From an uncultured Muribaculaceae bacterium (GTDB lineage Bacteria; Bacteroidota; Bacteroidia; Bacteroidales; Muribaculaceae), in assembly GCA_910579845.1 (NCBI GenBank), contig CAJTWL010000011.1, forward strand, positions 1 through 64,000: 64,000 bases of DNA. Direction: 5' to 3'. The position numbers were made by a program, and so were the translations under genes. Of this stretch, positions 9,501 through 17,287 are shown in pieces (the stretch's first letter is position 1; the number at the start of each line of letters is the position of its first letter). Under the pieces are notes generated by a model. The model worked only from the letters and a program-made list of their open reading frames with translations. It had not been told where the DNA came from and did not search any database.

Positions 9501-12500
9501 TTACACAGTTTTCTACAGTAGCGTTGGTGCTTGAACCGACAATACCGCCGGCATTGGCGTAACATGTTGTCACGCGTCCCGCATTGTAGCAGTTGCGTAT
9601 TACAGCGCCTTTTTCCGTCTTACCCACGATACCTCCGATCCAGCAGGAGTATCCGTGAACATATGCGTAGTTGCGGCAGTTCTCCACTAGACCGGCAGAG
9701 TTGCCGACGATGGCTCCGGAAGTTCCGTACATATTGTTAAGTTTGGATCCGGCGCCTATTGTCACATTACGTACGATTCCGTTTTCGCCCAAACGTCCGA
9801 ATAGACCGGCGTATGACTTGCATAGTGATGTATTTAGAGTGCCGAGTTTTCCTGCGGATATCGGTGTTGTCCAGGCCACGCGGTTTGCAACGTTGAGGTT
9901 GTCGATCGTATAGCCCGCACCGTCATATACACCCTCGAACTTGTTGTATGCGTCAGACGGCTTGCCTGCGATTACAAGGAAGTCTTCCGTAAGCTCCATG
10001 TCAATGTCGTTGGTCTGACGGAAATAAAGGTTGGGGAATGTCTGTCCCTTGTCGGTTGTTGCCTCTGAAAGAGCGACAAGATCCGCTTTGGTCTTTATGA
10101 GGAATGGAGAATGCTCGGTTCCTTCACCTTCGAACGGTATGGGGGCGATGGCAAGGAACATGTATGTCTGCACAGAACCGTTTACCATATAAAGGGTGTC
10201 TGCACCGAAGTTGGAGCTTATCTCTATCATCTTGTTGTCCACAATCTTGGCATAATGACCCTCTTTGGAGAGTTTTCCACCTACATTAAAGAAGAATTCA
10301 GTGTTGCCAAGAGCTTTGAGAGGAGTGTTGTTTGAAAGTTTCTTAACGTTATCGATCGGAGAGAAGTCGACTGCAGACGCTGTATACTGAGCGGCCTGTG
10401 TATCCTCAAGACCTTTCACACGCGGATATGCACCCTCTGTGAATACCCAATTCTCGGCGCTGAATCCTTTAGGTCCGGCAGCCGCTGTAAGCTCTGCGGT
10501 ATTTGATGCGAAGCGTGTTGAATAGAAATTAGTGATCTGGCGGTTGGCATAGATATTTTCCAGAACAGGAGTGGTGCCGTCCAGGATCTTGCCTATAACC
10601 TCGGCGCAGTTCTCGCGGTTATACTGATATGTCTCGCAACTGGTGAATGCCGATGTATAGCTGTTGCGTACCGTCGGGGTTGTGACACCGTTCATGCTGC
10701 TGATAACACCTATAAGACCGCCTGTCATACGTGAGTAGCAATGAACCACTCCTGCGGAGTAGCAGTCCTCTACGTATCCGCGGCAGTATCCTACAAGACC
10801 GCCGACGTATGAATCGCTGCTGTAGCCGCGAACCACACCACCTGAGAATGACTTGCTGAGTGTACCTTTCTGGAGCATACCGGCAACACCTCCGAGGAAT
10901 TGCTGATCTCCATTCTGGTAATATTGCAGAAGACCGGAGAAGGACAGTTTTGTACCGTCACTTAAAAGGTTGGCGACCACACCGCCACTGGGAGCTCCGG
11001 AGCCTGTCATGTTTATCCTGGTTCCATATACACTTACATTGGAGATTCCTCCATGTGCCTCGGCGACAGCACCTGCGGCATACATAGGCGTGATAATGAT
11101 ACCCTCTTTTACAGAGCAGTTGCTAACGGGTCCTATTGCGATACCTACAATTCCGCCTGCAAGTGAACGTGCGGATGTAATTTCAGGGTTAATTACGTTT
11201 ACATTATCCATGGAGCCGCAGTTCCAGGATACAACGCCACCAGTATAAAAATAATCTGAATTTACCTTAAGATTCTCAATATTGAGGTTCTTGATTACAG
11301 CGACGGTGTCGCATACACCGAATAGTCCGGCGTAATATTTTGAGCCACCCTCCACATATACGTTTTTCAAGGTATGTCCCTTACCGTCAAGAGTGCCTCC
11401 GAAGCGGTGTAGAAGATCCCATCCTATCGGATCAAGACGATATCCGCCAAGATCGATATCGTTGGCGAGAGCGAAATGCTTCCCGTTATATAAGGAATAT
11501 ACAGGGTTGTTGTAATATTCACCGGTCTGCACTGTATTATTGTTCACCTGATCGGCAAGGAGGATCAGATGATCTCTGTTTTTGATGAGATATGGTGACG
11601 CTTCCGTACCCTCTCCTTCAAAACTTGACTCGGACAGCACCGGATAACTGAATGGTGTCATTGCTGTGAGTCTGGCATTCTCGAGTTTTCCGGCATATGA
11701 GCTTGCCTGAGTGCAAAGCAGACTCCAGTCTGTCCATGACAGAGTGTTGTTGTTGGTCGCCTCTGCCTTGTCTGTGACAATTATCGGGCTATATGATGTG
11801 AGGTTTCCGGCATCGTTGAATGACACGCACTTGATAAGAGTCCACGATCCCGATGAGTTGATCATGGCGACCTGATTTGATATCTCCGCCGTACGGTCGC
11901 GGTTCAGGAGCGCGGTGACTTCCAGACCACGGTTAAAGATATTTGTTATAGTCAAGGTGTTTCCTGTCGGTTGATCGATCAGGACATAAAATCCGTAATC
12001 AGCCATTTGTCCATCAGTTCCCTTGCGCTGATATTGGAATGTGCCGGTTGCCCGTCTGATCATTGTGTTGGTATATGCGCCGACAAACAGATCTTTATAT
12101 TTGCCTGCCTGCTGGACGAAAACACCCCACCATGCATCATAAAGGTCAATTCCGTCAGCCGTGACCTTACCGGTAATCTGTGCCGTATAATCTGGCTTTC
12201 CGTCTTTTTTTGCAACGGCGATATCCAATGGACCCACTTCCGGATCGACGAAGATCCGCTGGCGGGGGATAGTTACGATGCCTGTTTCAGGATTGACATG
12301 GGCCCGTACCTGTTCTCCGTTCCAGAAGTATTTGATGGTAATGGAGTCTCCCTGGGCGTCAGGAACAATCTGCATGGATGAGCCTCCGTCAAAACTTGAA
12401 GTGGTAAGTGTGCTGTAGGTTCCTACAAAATTACCGTTAAGATCTGCTGCTTTAACCTTGCGGGATGCGTTTGCGCGTACCCTTTGGGGTCTCGCAGACT

Positions 12501-12726
12501 TGGGAGCCGTAAGCCGCGTATCCGAAGATACCGTCAGCTTCAAAGCCGGGGATTTCTCAAGTATAAAGTCAGCCGCCTGTCCGGTCTGAGCCGCCTTTGT
12601 CTGAATCTGGAACTGATTCTCGACATCGGAACGGGCGCTTATCACTTCTGCGTTCTCCGCATAAGCCGATATTGCCCCCGACAAGAGGGTTCCAATCCCC
12701 AACAGGAAGGTAAATAATCTCTTCAT
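6538..12726 (-). CDS. giant secreted GLUG-repeat surface protein
   Basis: This 2062-residue protein starts with a clear signal peptide (MKRLFTFLLGIGTLLSGAIS, cleavage after AYA). It contains dozens of GLUG-type motifs such as GGLVGYCRGYVEDCYSAG, each about 25-40 residues long, which typically build a right-handed beta-helix. Three larger sections each open with a GxGTExxPYLI module, near residues 368, 868 and 1320. The last ~50 residues (YYNAAGVEVAKP to the C-terminal K) resemble the type IX secretion sorting tail, so export and surface attachment or release are inferred. GLUG proteins are usually adhesins or scaffold domains; a precise ligand cannot be read. The GC content and codon use are even and the frame is intact. 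A second secreted protein gene lies 114 bp upstream. Confidence 0.85.
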   Translation of the reverse strand: MKRLFTFLLGIGTLLSGAISAYAENAEVISARSDVENQFQIQTKAAQTGQAADFILEKSPALKLTVSSDTRLTAPKSARPQRVRANASRKVKAADLNGNFVGTYSTLTTSSFDGGSSMQIVPDAQGDSITIKYFWNGEQVRAHVNPETGIVTIPRQRIFVDPEVGPLDIAVAKKDGKPDYTAQITGKVTADGIDLYDAWWGVFVQQAGKYKDLFVGAYTNTMIRRATGTFQYQRKGTDGQMADYGFYVLIDQPTGNTLTITNIFNRGLEVTALLNRDRTAEISNQVAMINSSGSWTLIKCVSFNDAGNLTSYSPIIVTDKAEATNNNTLSWTDWSLLCTQASSYAGKLENARLTAMTPFSYPVLSESSFEGEGTEASPYLIKNRDHLILLADQVNNNTVQTGEYYNNPVYSLYNGKHFALANDIDLGGYRLDPIGWDLLHRFGGTLDGKGHTLKNVYVEGGSKYYAGLFGVCDTVAVIKNLNIENLKVNSDYFYTGGVVSWNCGSMDNVNVINPEITSARSLAGGIVGIAIGPVSNCSVKEGIIITPMYAAGAVAEAHGGISNVSVYGTRINMTGSGAPSGGVVANLLSDGTKLSFSGLLQYYQNGDQQFLGGVAGMLQKGTLSKSFSGGVVRGYSSDSYVGGLVGYCRGYVEDCYSAGVVHCYSRMTGGLIGVISSMNGVTTPTVRNSYTSAFTSCETYQYNRENCAEVIGKILDGTTPVLENIYANRQITNFYSTRFASNTAELTAAAGPKGFSAENWVFTEGAYPRVKGLEDTQAAQYTASAVDFSPIDNVKKLSNNTPLKALGNTEFFFNVGGKLSKEGHYAKIVDNKMIEISSNFGADTLYMVNGSVQTYMFLAIAPIPFEGEGTEHSPFLIKTKADLVALSEATTDKGQTFPNLYFRQTNDIDMELTEDFLVIAGKPSDAYNKFEGVYDGAGYTIDNLNVANRVAWTTPISAGKLGTLNTSLCKSYAGLFGRLGENGIVRNVTIGAGSKLNNMYGTSGAIVGNSAGLVENCRNYAYVHGYSCWIGGIVGKTEKGAVIRNCYNAGRVTTCYANAGGIVGSSTNATVENCVNTGDVEVLLLITNYATNRKNTGGIAGGTTTGSVYRNNINYGTVSALLNNAGGLIANLETSTSGKAELHNSINVGNVYCGNPATLGAIAGIIANPTVSGVYYDNQNIGLPAGQNADIEGVTPATTAFLTSGNAIEGFDTELWDFKAGMYPALKQFANEPKVQAARKVYVSMPENVTVADMLATGTLSEGATWSLADGKVFKIEGNSIVGLKTVETVVTDTLKAVNAAGVVRPILLTAKPSIPLTGEGTEAKPYLVNNLNDWKALCSFIDMTNNSLEGMFVNVTADLDFTGETKPARLGANGVTPFAGILDFKNHVIKNITLKPAANTDCALIGTVSTGGAVKNLTFEGTVTAAYTYAAPLVDKLYGTLENIESKANVTTTKAYASGVVANAYDGAVFNKVKFSGTISSNQTYIAGIACVTAATGKTTFQDCAFTGKIKATAAPTKATAMYVGGLVANCGSAEFTNCYSDGSIELSNTTFTTTVGGLVANATGNSTYKDYIFTNCYNATPITAGGKIAGLVGGTPTSATAGVFKFTDCYNTGDISAKATKAITSAPTAGIIVNYTPGSVFTRCHNEGTLISDKNVYTGGIVGQNTGTPGSTATPDKVLFNDCWNEGMIIADGNQGGGIAGYINGTVILTNCYNTADLEGGQMVGGITSAFAGTGPQMINCYNTGNITTKLGRAAGLIAWGGPTNGLVKGCWNTGNISSTATVGGTSAANGAWAIGGLAAAQSATFEDCYNAGSVKGLARVGGLVGDPTKGKTSFKNCYNAGALIAPADTCGHIVGANITNGKIWSADNKVENCYFIDNKESTLPVPEGATAVTVAELAGKTISNGFTVVDAYTFPVVAGFEKNVNAVFNAAQLIPAKDNTLEHITKAFNVGGSPTVAWTSDCAALAFSGTDAKFTADYAGKVKVTATAGDLTKSYDLTVDAKSGVDGLDADNMEVVSVRYYNAAGVEVAKPDTADGQVYITVTRYADGTEKVAKIVNVK

Positions 12727-12840
12727 GTTGCTGGTATTAAGGAGGATGTTGGTGAAAATTATCGAATCCGCAGCTTAAAAGAAGTATCCTCCGTTATTCT
12801 CCTTCGTGGCCAAGAGCCGGATTCACACGTTGTTATTGGC

Positions 12841-15027
12841 TTATCTGATTACAATTTTCTTTGACTCGTTGCCACGTTTCATAATATATATGCCCGGCAC
12901 GGTCGGGTTTGCAATTGGCATTCCCTGAAGATTATAATATGTTATAGTGGAGTTTTCTTCAGTCACTTCCGGAATATTCTCTACTCCGGAGAATGAATCC
13001 GCTTTCATGCCGAATTCGATTCTTTTTATCCGGCATGGCGTAGTCGAGTTTCCTGATATCTGGCTTATACGGAATATAGCTCCCCGTATGTTTCCGAGAC
13101 TATAGTGTATGGTTTCCTCGGAAGAGCGGGGAACGGAGGGATTGGCATTACCTTCGAGAGTGTTCACCGGTGTCCAGGCTGCACCGTTGTCAAGTGAATA
13201 GTAGAGTCTGAAAATCGCCGATTGCGATGTCGGATTACTGATAGTAACGGCACAATTCTCCACAGAGCCGTCGAAGGTATGTGATCTGATAAAGCTGTTT
13301 TTTACAGTTGCGGCATAGTGGCTGCCGTCTTCGTCAACAGCTATGCGTGCTCCCTGCATCAGGTCCCAGGATGTGAATCTGCCGGAAATTGCGATTGTAT
13401 CGTTGACCGTGGGTTCCATAGAGGAAAAATCCTCTATAAATGTCGGCGATTCATCTGAAATGACGGTAAATGTAATTTCTCCGTTCTCGCAATTGCGTGA
13501 AATTTCCTTGATTACAAGAGGTGTGGAGTTTGTTGTCCATGAACGTAACGCCGGGTCAGTATTGTTATCCAGTTCAGTCTTGTTTCCGGAGCCGGGGAAC
13601 GGATCCCCGTCGCTGTCTGTAACGGTTTTGGATGAGGAAATATTCGGAGTCGCACGCAACAGTTCATAATAGGTTCTGGCGCTTGTCGCATTGATCCTGT
13701 TGTTTTCCCATATTTTAGGATCTGTATAGTCCACGCGGTAAGCAAGCATACCCTCTCCGGGAAGATACTCGTCCCAGCGGTTCTTCTTGCGTGTCTCAAA
13801 AATAAAATATTCGTCCGGGATTGCGGAGTTTATTCTGAATCCTTCGGGCGAGTCGGAGATCCCTAACGGTCTCATTGAATATTTGCCGGGTTCGGTAATA
13901 AGTTTCGGATCTGCAAATCCGAGGGCATATCGCTCATAGAGAGAGTATCCGCATGGTGTCTTGCTTTTGTTGAGATATGAACCGCTCGCCATCAGAGACC
14001 ATTTTCCGGGATGTACTGCCTGTCCACCTGTCTCGTAATCCACATCATAAAGATCAGGCAGTCCGAGTACGTGGCTGAATTCATGACAGATTGTTCCGAT
14101 TCCGTCAAGAAGTTTATTTGCAGGCTGTCCGTAAAGTTCTGTAGAACATGCATATCTGCCAAAATTTACACCGTCGAGTTGCAGACCTATGATTGTAGAT
14201 GCATGTGGCCAGATAAGTCGTTCGTCGTTGCCACTGAAGTTTGAACCGCCACCGGAGAATATGAAATAGACCATATCTACAGTTCTGTTGCCGTCTGTAT
14301 CGTAATTCCTGTAGTCTACAAGATCATCTGCCGCTTTCAGAGCTGCTGTGACAAGTGTCTGGGCTGTAGAGCTCTTCCGTGCATAATATTGGGAATAGTC
14401 TATTTTCACAGGACCTACCACATCAAATACAGGATCGAATTTTCCGTCTGAGTTATCGTAATAATAGTCCCGCACAGAACCGGTACATTCTATCTTGGAA
14501 GCTATCATATGATTTGACATGTATCCGTCGTATCCCGGTTTTGTTATCATTTCTTCGAATACCTGATGTATGTCTTCACGGGAAAATGGCGCGTCATTGT
14601 ATTCCACAAGTATGACGAGTCCGCGGAATTTCGAATAATCATATCTGCCTGCGCGCATTAATGGAGAATGCTGGCGTGCCCGTAATTGTCTTTTCCTTTC
14701 CTCCGGGGATACAACAGGTTTCAGATTCTTAATGCCAGAGATGCTCTGTCTGTCATCACTTGCAATCTCACCGGTAGGTATCAATTCTCCTGTTTCCGAA
14801 ACACGGGCATATTCCCAAGCATCGGTTTTGAGATTCTTGACAACCGTGAAACCTTGTGAAGTCGTAGTATAACTGAAATATTCATCTCCTTGTAGAGACA
14901 GTGTCACTCTGGAGCCGTCCGGCTGGGTAACAGTGACAGGAACAGGATTTGCAATTACCGCATGTGCGGCTAAAGCCAGTGATAAAGTGGAGGCTGCTAT
15001 AACATGCCTAAAGATAAAATGATTCAT
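12841..15027 (-). CDS. secreted M6-family metalloprotease
   Basis: The 728-residue protein has an N-terminal signal peptide ending near AANPVPV. An M6 peptidase (immune inhibitor A-like) domain carries the zinc motif HEFSHVLGLPDLYD near residue 314. A jellyroll-like region follows around 530-660, and the C-terminal YYNLQGMPI...GIYIMKRG tail matches type IX secretion sorting domains. The predicted role is extracellular proteolysis of host or bacterial proteins. It shares orientation with the GLUG gene, and the stop-to-start gap is 114 bp. Upstream lies the terminator belonging to the duplicated guaA tail, so this was probably the gene originally adjacent to guaA. Confidence 0.9.
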   Translation of the reverse strand: MNHFIFRHVIAASTLSLALAAHAVIANPVPVTVTQPDGSRVTLSLQGDEYFSYTTTSQGFTVVKNLKTDAWEYARVSETGELIPTGEIASDDRQSISGIKNLKPVVSPEERKRQLRARQHSPLMRAGRYDYSKFRGLVILVEYNDAPFSREDIHQVFEEMITKPGYDGYMSNHMIASKIECTGSVRDYYYDNSDGKFDPVFDVVGPVKIDYSQYYARKSSTAQTLVTAALKAADDLVDYRNYDTDGNRTVDMVYFIFSGGGSNFSGNDERLIWPHASTIIGLQLDGVNFGRYACSTELYGQPANKLLDGIGTICHEFSHVLGLPDLYDVDYETGGQAVHPGKWSLMASGSYLNKSKTPCGYSLYERYALGFADPKLITEPGKYSMRPLGISDSPEGFRINSAIPDEYFIFETRKKNRWDEYLPGEGMLAYRVDYTDPKIWENNRINATSARTYYELLRATPNISSSKTVTDSDGDPFPGSGNKTELDNNTDPALRSWTTNSTPLVIKEISRNCENGEITFTVISDESPTFIEDFSSMEPTVNDTIAISGRFTSWDLMQGARIAVDEDGSHYAATVKNSFIRSHTFDGSVENCAVTISNPTSQSAIFRLYYSLDNGAAWTPVNTLEGNANPSVPRSSEETIHYSLGNIRGAIFRISQISGNSTTPCRIKRIEFGMKADSFSGVENIPEVTEENSTITYYNLQGMPIANPTVPGIYIMKRGNESKKIVIR

Positions 15028-15222
15028 TCAGAATTCAGCAGTAAAGTTTGTCAATATTAATAAAAAATATTTTAAAATAAAAATTTTAACGGAATAAACA
15101 GATATACAAAACTGGATTTATATTAAATATTGGTAAAATATGTATAAAAAAAATTAAATATCTAAGTAATTAAGACTTAAATGTTAAATTGATTAAACTT
15201 GATACGCAATCTCACATACAAT

Positions 15223-15256
15223 AAAAGGTCGGTTCCGGTTAAGGAATCGACCTTTT
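15223..15256 (-). terminator. intrinsic terminator after the guaA tail fragment
   Basis: AAAAGGTCGGTTCC pairs with GGAATCGACCTTTT (one G-T pair) around loop GGTTAA, ending in T's on the minus strand. It lies 26 bp beyond the stop of the guaA tail fragment and was probably the ancestral guaA terminator. The rest of 15028-15222 is AT-rich with no gene seen. Confidence 0.8.
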
Positions 15257-15281
15257 AAGTATATCTCATGTTGGTTGGGGG

Positions 15282-15425
15282 TTATTCCCACTCTATTGTT
15301 GCCGGTGGTTTTGAGGAGATATCGTAGACTACGCGGTTTATGCCGCGGACCTTATTGATGATCTCGTTTGATATCTTGGCGAGAAATTCGTACGGAAGAT
15401 GCACCCAGTCGGCTGTCATGCCGTC
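15282..15425 (-). pseudogene. duplicated 3' end of guaA (47 codons plus stop)
   Basis: Bases 15283-15425 match 17289-17431, the 3' end of intact guaA, over 143 bp with one difference: TAC versus TAT, both Tyr. The frame is kept to a TAA stop (TAG in guaA), but there is no start or upstream coding sequence. It is the far boundary of the hipBA islet. A terminator follows directly, so this copy looks like the original chromosomal guaA end displaced by an insertion. Confidence 0.95.
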
Positions 15426-15453
15426 GGAACTAGATTCCCGGCTAAAATCATTA

Positions 15454-16551
15454 CTAATCTCTTATGATGTCCGCGCAATTGATTTTTATACGGTCGAAAA
15501 TATCGAGGCATCGTTTTTCGCTCATTTTTGTCTTGACACCAACCGACACAAAGTCTGAAAGCGTTGGTTTTCCGGTGCCGTTTACGGATGTTGCATGTTC
15601 TCCATTGTAGCCTTCCTCACAATAAGTAAGGTCATATGCGGGTGCAAGCCTCCAACGGTTGTTAATGTATAAAAAACTGAAGTTCTTGCAATGGTCATCT
15701 TTATTGCCGGTAAGATAATTGAACACCATGCGTCTGTACATTTGTTCAACATCGTGCTCGTTCTGTGTAAGATAACCGGTTAGAGCGAGGAGATTGGAAT
15801 AATCAAGTACAGGCGAGTTTAATGAGATGCAAAGCAATGCCCCTACTGTTGCCATGTGTATCCGTTGTCCCTCAGGTGATATGTCAAATCTCCTGGATGC
15901 GAAATATTTGCCATTGACGAGTCTGAAATCAGACACCTCAATCCCGCATACTTTTGCGATTTCATTATAGTGGTATTCCTGAATGCCGATCTCTTTGGAA
16001 TCATAGGTGTGTCGGAATTTAATTAGCCAATGTCCTTCGTTATCGGAAAATATGGCTTTAGGTCTTGCACCCCCGCTGTTTCCACTGTTAAATAGAAGCA
16101 ATCCCGCATCGTCATCCTGTTTCTCTCTAAGCACATCAAGCGCAATTTGTTGAAGCTTGTCGAAATCTTGTTCGATAGCCTCCTGTTTTAATCTGGCAAC
16201 CGGAGAATATGTCAAAGCGCCCATACCTGTATCTCCAATAATACTAAGACGGTCGAGAGCAGACAGGTCGAAAGAGTTTATGCCGTTTTTCAATAATGCC
16301 TTGTGAAGAAGATATCTGCCGTATCCATCGGGCATACTGTCTTCAAAGATTCCGAAATTGCCGGAGAATGGATATGGCTTTGCTGTGAAAATACCGGGTT
16401 TGAGAGGTAGTTCGAGGGGGGATATGCTAAAACCCTCGGCAATCCATTGAGGCGTATATTCGAATACGCAAAGCCGATTGTCGGGTGTGAGCGACAATGT
16501 CCCAACGTTTTTGTCGTGATATTTTACAAAAATACGGTCAATCTTTTTCAT
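15454..16551 (-). CDS. hipA: HipA-type serine/threonine kinase toxin
   Basis: The 365-residue protein has the HipA fold order: an N-terminal HipA_N-like part (FVKYHDKNVGTLSL, about 8-105), a GGARPKAIF glycine-loop segment near 160-170, the catalytic NYLTGNKDDHCKNFSFL near 280, and the DFG-like PAYDLTY. HipA kinases inactivate targets such as glutamyl-tRNA synthetase and cause growth arrest; HipB neutralises them. The target here is unknown. The start overlaps hipB by 14 bp, implying translational coupling. The gene ends 28 bp from the guaA tail fragment, inside a direct-repeat-bounded islet, so horizontal acquisition is likely. Confidence 0.93.
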   Translation of the reverse strand: MKKIDRIFVKYHDKNVGTLSLTPDNRLCVFEYTPQWIAEGFSISPLELPLKPGIFTAKPYPFSGNFGIFEDSMPDGYGRYLLHKALLKNGINSFDLSALDRLSIIGDTGMGALTYSPVARLKQEAIEQDFDKLQQIALDVLREKQDDDAGLLLFNSGNSGGARPKAIFSDNEGHWLIKFRHTYDSKEIGIQEYHYNEIAKVCGIEVSDFRLVNGKYFASRRFDISPEGQRIHMATVGALLCISLNSPVLDYSNLLALTGYLTQNEHDVEQMYRRMVFNYLTGNKDDHCKNFSFLYINNRWRLAPAYDLTYCEEGYNGEHATSVNGTGKPTLSDFVSVGVKTKMSEKRCLDIFDRIKINCADIIRD

Positions 16552-16900
16552 TTTTGGAATATGCTTTTTTCTTGGACGAGTTCTTACGGATTTGCAATAA
16601 TTCTTCCATTGTGGAATATTTAGGTTCGGAGAACAGAGATTTCATTTCAGAGGTATATCCGAGTGCAATGGCGAGTGAAATGAGATTTCCAAGCGATATC
16701 AGTCCTTTCTGTTCAAAGCGCGAGATATTACTTACTGCAACTCCGGAGATCTCTGCAATTTGGCGGCGCGTGATATTTTTTTCAATACGTCGTTTCTTGA
16801 AATCCCTCGCCAGTTGGACGGCAATTTCATCAGGATTGGAAGCTGTGAGGTTCTCCAATACAGATAACATATTATTTTTATCTTGATTAAATCCGTACAT
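16538..16900 (-). CDS. hipB: HipB-like antitoxin, XRE helix-turn-helix
   Basis: The 120-residue protein has a HTH_XRE domain: RDFKKRRIEKNITRRQIAEI followed by SGVAVSNISRFEQKGLISLGNLISLAIALG. It precedes and overlaps hipA, as expected for a HipB antitoxin and operon repressor. The ATG at 16900 lies inside the ATAATA-N6-TATTAT repeat; an alternative ATG at 16870 (MLSVLENL) would give 110 residues and is also plausible. The C-terminal lysine-rich tail (NSSKKKAYSKNEKD) may contact HipA. Confidence 0.9.
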   Translation of the reverse strand: MYGFNQDKNNMLSVLENLTASNPDEIAVQLARDFKKRRIEKNITRRQIAEISGVAVSNISRFEQKGLISLGNLISLAIALGYTSEMKSLFSEPKYSTMEELLQIRKNSSKKKAYSKNEKD

Positions 16901-16956
16901 AATACTAATATATTATTCCTATTGCAAATATAACGATTCTTTAAGAAAAATACAAG
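16899..16956 (-). promoter_or_regulatory. hipBA promoter with overlapping inverted repeat
   Basis: On the minus strand, CTTG (16953-16956), 20 bp, then TATATTTG (16925-16932) matches the Bacteroidota promoter. An inverted repeat, ATAATA-CTAATA-TATTAT (16899-16916), lies at the transcription start and first codon, a likely HipB operator. Confidence 0.6.
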
Positions 16957-17062
16957 ACAGTTGATGTGTTCACCGATTTAAGATATAATGCCGATGAATG
17001 GGGATGAAAACGAACGGATGGGGCTGCGCCGTAAACCTTAATTACGACACAGCCCCTATTGA

Positions 17063-17215
17063 TACAAAATCCGTAACCCAAATCATAACCGAGTTCCGGA
17101 GTTGCAATCTAAAGATGCAGTCTTGCCCGACAGCCTCGGCTATATCCTGCAACGTAACGCAGACCTGCCCCGGGGATTATACATTGTAAACGGCAAAAAA
17201 GTACTGAAAAAGTAG
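17063..17215 (+). pseudogene. remnant of a surface-protein sorting tail
   Basis: An open frame with no start ends in the segment RGLYIVNGKKVLKK and a TAG stop at 17213. This closely resembles the end of type IX secretion C-terminal domains (xxGLYIVNGKKVLxK). The upstream part is not recognisable, so it is a decayed fragment carried within the islet between hipBA and guaA. It runs opposite to its neighbours. Confidence 0.55.
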
Positions 17216-17235
17216 AGCAGGAGGGTTTTGTAAAT

Positions 17236-17275
17236 ATACAAAAAACACACCGTCGAATAAGTGCGGTGTGCTTTT
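17236..17275 (-). terminator. guaA intrinsic terminator
   Basis: Downstream of the guaA stop, GCACACCG pairs with CGGTGTGT (minus-strand reading) around an 11-nt loop and is followed by six T's. Confidence 0.8.
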
Positions 17276-17287
17276 TAGTGTGTTATC

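Noticed and set aside
6889..12717. Many plus-strand open frames opposite the GLUG gene
   Set aside because: They mirror the repetitive minus-strand codons; the minus frame has signal peptide, repeats and sorting tail.
15282..15425. Second functional guaA
   Set aside because: Only the last 47 codons remain, with no catalytic domains.
16998..17189. 63-codon frame on the plus strand in the islet
   Set aside because: It overlaps the better-supported sorting-tail remnant in another frame and resembles no family.
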